DNA from: Chloroflexota bacterium
GTDB taxonomy: Bacteria > Chloroflexota > Dehalococcoidia > GIF9 > AB-539-J10
Assembly: GCA_030604285.1 (NCBI GenBank)
Contig: JAUVWD010000044.1
Span: 1-6,418, forward strand
DNA: 6,418 nt
Direction: 5' to 3'
Shown here: piece by piece, positions 6,301-6,418 of the stretch
Layout of the letters: each line of letters starts with the position of its first letter
How positions within the stretch are numbered: position 1 is the first letter of the stretch
The notes under the pieces: generated by a model
Told to the model about the DNA's origin: nothing
The model's database searches: none
The model's input: only the letters and a program-made list of their open reading frames with translations
Position numbers and translations under genes: made by a program

Positions 6301-6306
6301 ATTATA
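6301..6306 (-). promoter_or_regulatory. Candidate -10 element of the speD-speE operon
   Basis: Minus-strand TATAAT, a perfect match to the bacterial -10 consensus, ends five bases before the ATG at 6295. Transcription would then start at or beside that ATG: either a leaderless message, or, with the preferred TTG start, a leader of about 55 bases. No good -35 hexamer at 16-18 base spacing is visible (TTGATA is present but only 11 bases away), so the call rests on the -10 match and its position. Confidence 0.4.
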
Positions 6307-6365
6307 TGGCCTGCTATTATCAATACTTCCATATCTGTTTCTGTTAAAATATTCATTCTAGGCTC

Positions 6366-6418
6366 ATGTCTTCAGGAGAACAACTTGTCACCGTCTGCAT
6401 TGCCAGGCAAATAGAGGC
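6366..6418 (+). CDS. Possible start of a divergent gene (3' end outside window), unidentified
   Basis: From the ATG at 6366 the frame is open to the window edge and reads MSSGEQLVTVCIARQIE. A weak AGG lies a few bases upstream, and TAAAAT (6345-6350) could serve as a -10 element, without a clear -35. The start vaguely recalls small DUF2007-type proteins, which often open with a similar strand followed by a helix, but 17 residues are too few to identify anything. A minus-strand frame ending at 6353 is also open across the same stretch and could instead be the tail of a gene upstream of speD. Confidence 0.25.
   Translation, partial: MSSGEQLVTVCIARQIE

Noticed and set aside
6138..6347. 69-codon + strand frame opposite the speD 5' end
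   Set aside because: Antisense to the conserved SpeD N-terminal region, Ser/Phe-rich, with no family resemblance.

Overview
This 6.4 kb window is typical bacterial chromosome: tightly packed genes, short Shine-Dalgarno-led junctions, and no rRNA, tRNA, CRISPR array or insertion sequence that I can see. GC content is intermediate. The gene families (a pyruvoyl-type AdoMet decarboxylase, an aminopropyltransferase, and a Liv-type ABC transporter linked to an acyl-CoA ligase) suggest a thermophile-related or anaerobic lineage. Chloroflexota/Dehalococcoidia-like or deltaproteobacterial-type organisms are plausible, but this is inference and I cannot place the organism from the window alone.

Left part (1-3038): the four core parts of a branched-chain amino acid (Liv/HAAT) type ABC importer. 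The two permeases, livH (5' end outside the window) and livM, lie on the + strand. The two ATPases, livG and livF, lie on the - strand and converge on them. The livM and livF stop codons abut with no base between them. LivM carries a C-terminal four-cysteine zinc-ribbon-like tail that permeases of this family normally lack. No periplasmic binding protein (livK) lies in the window; it may be left of position 1.

Middle part (3040-4746): an AMP-forming acyl-CoA synthetase on the - strand. It is followed after one base by livG, which overlaps livF by 11 bases, so ligase-livG-livF is almost certainly one transcript. This suggests that the importer brings in a carboxylic acid (fatty, branched-chain or aromatic) that the ligase then activates to its CoA thioester.

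Gap 4747-4943: about 200 bases with a weak promoter candidate for the ligase operon and a stretch that reads like a frameshifted gene remnant on the + strand.

Right part (4944-6295): a polyamine operon on the - strand, speD then an aminopropyltransferase, overlapping by ATGA. SpeD makes decarboxylated AdoMet, the aminopropyl donor for the second enzyme. The second enzyme looks more like the thermospermine synthase (ACL5) branch than classical spermidine synthase. The best-supported speD start is a TTG 54 bases inside the longest frame, which leaves room for a promoter and a short leader with a small hairpin. The right edge (from about 6366) may hold the first codons of a divergent gene.
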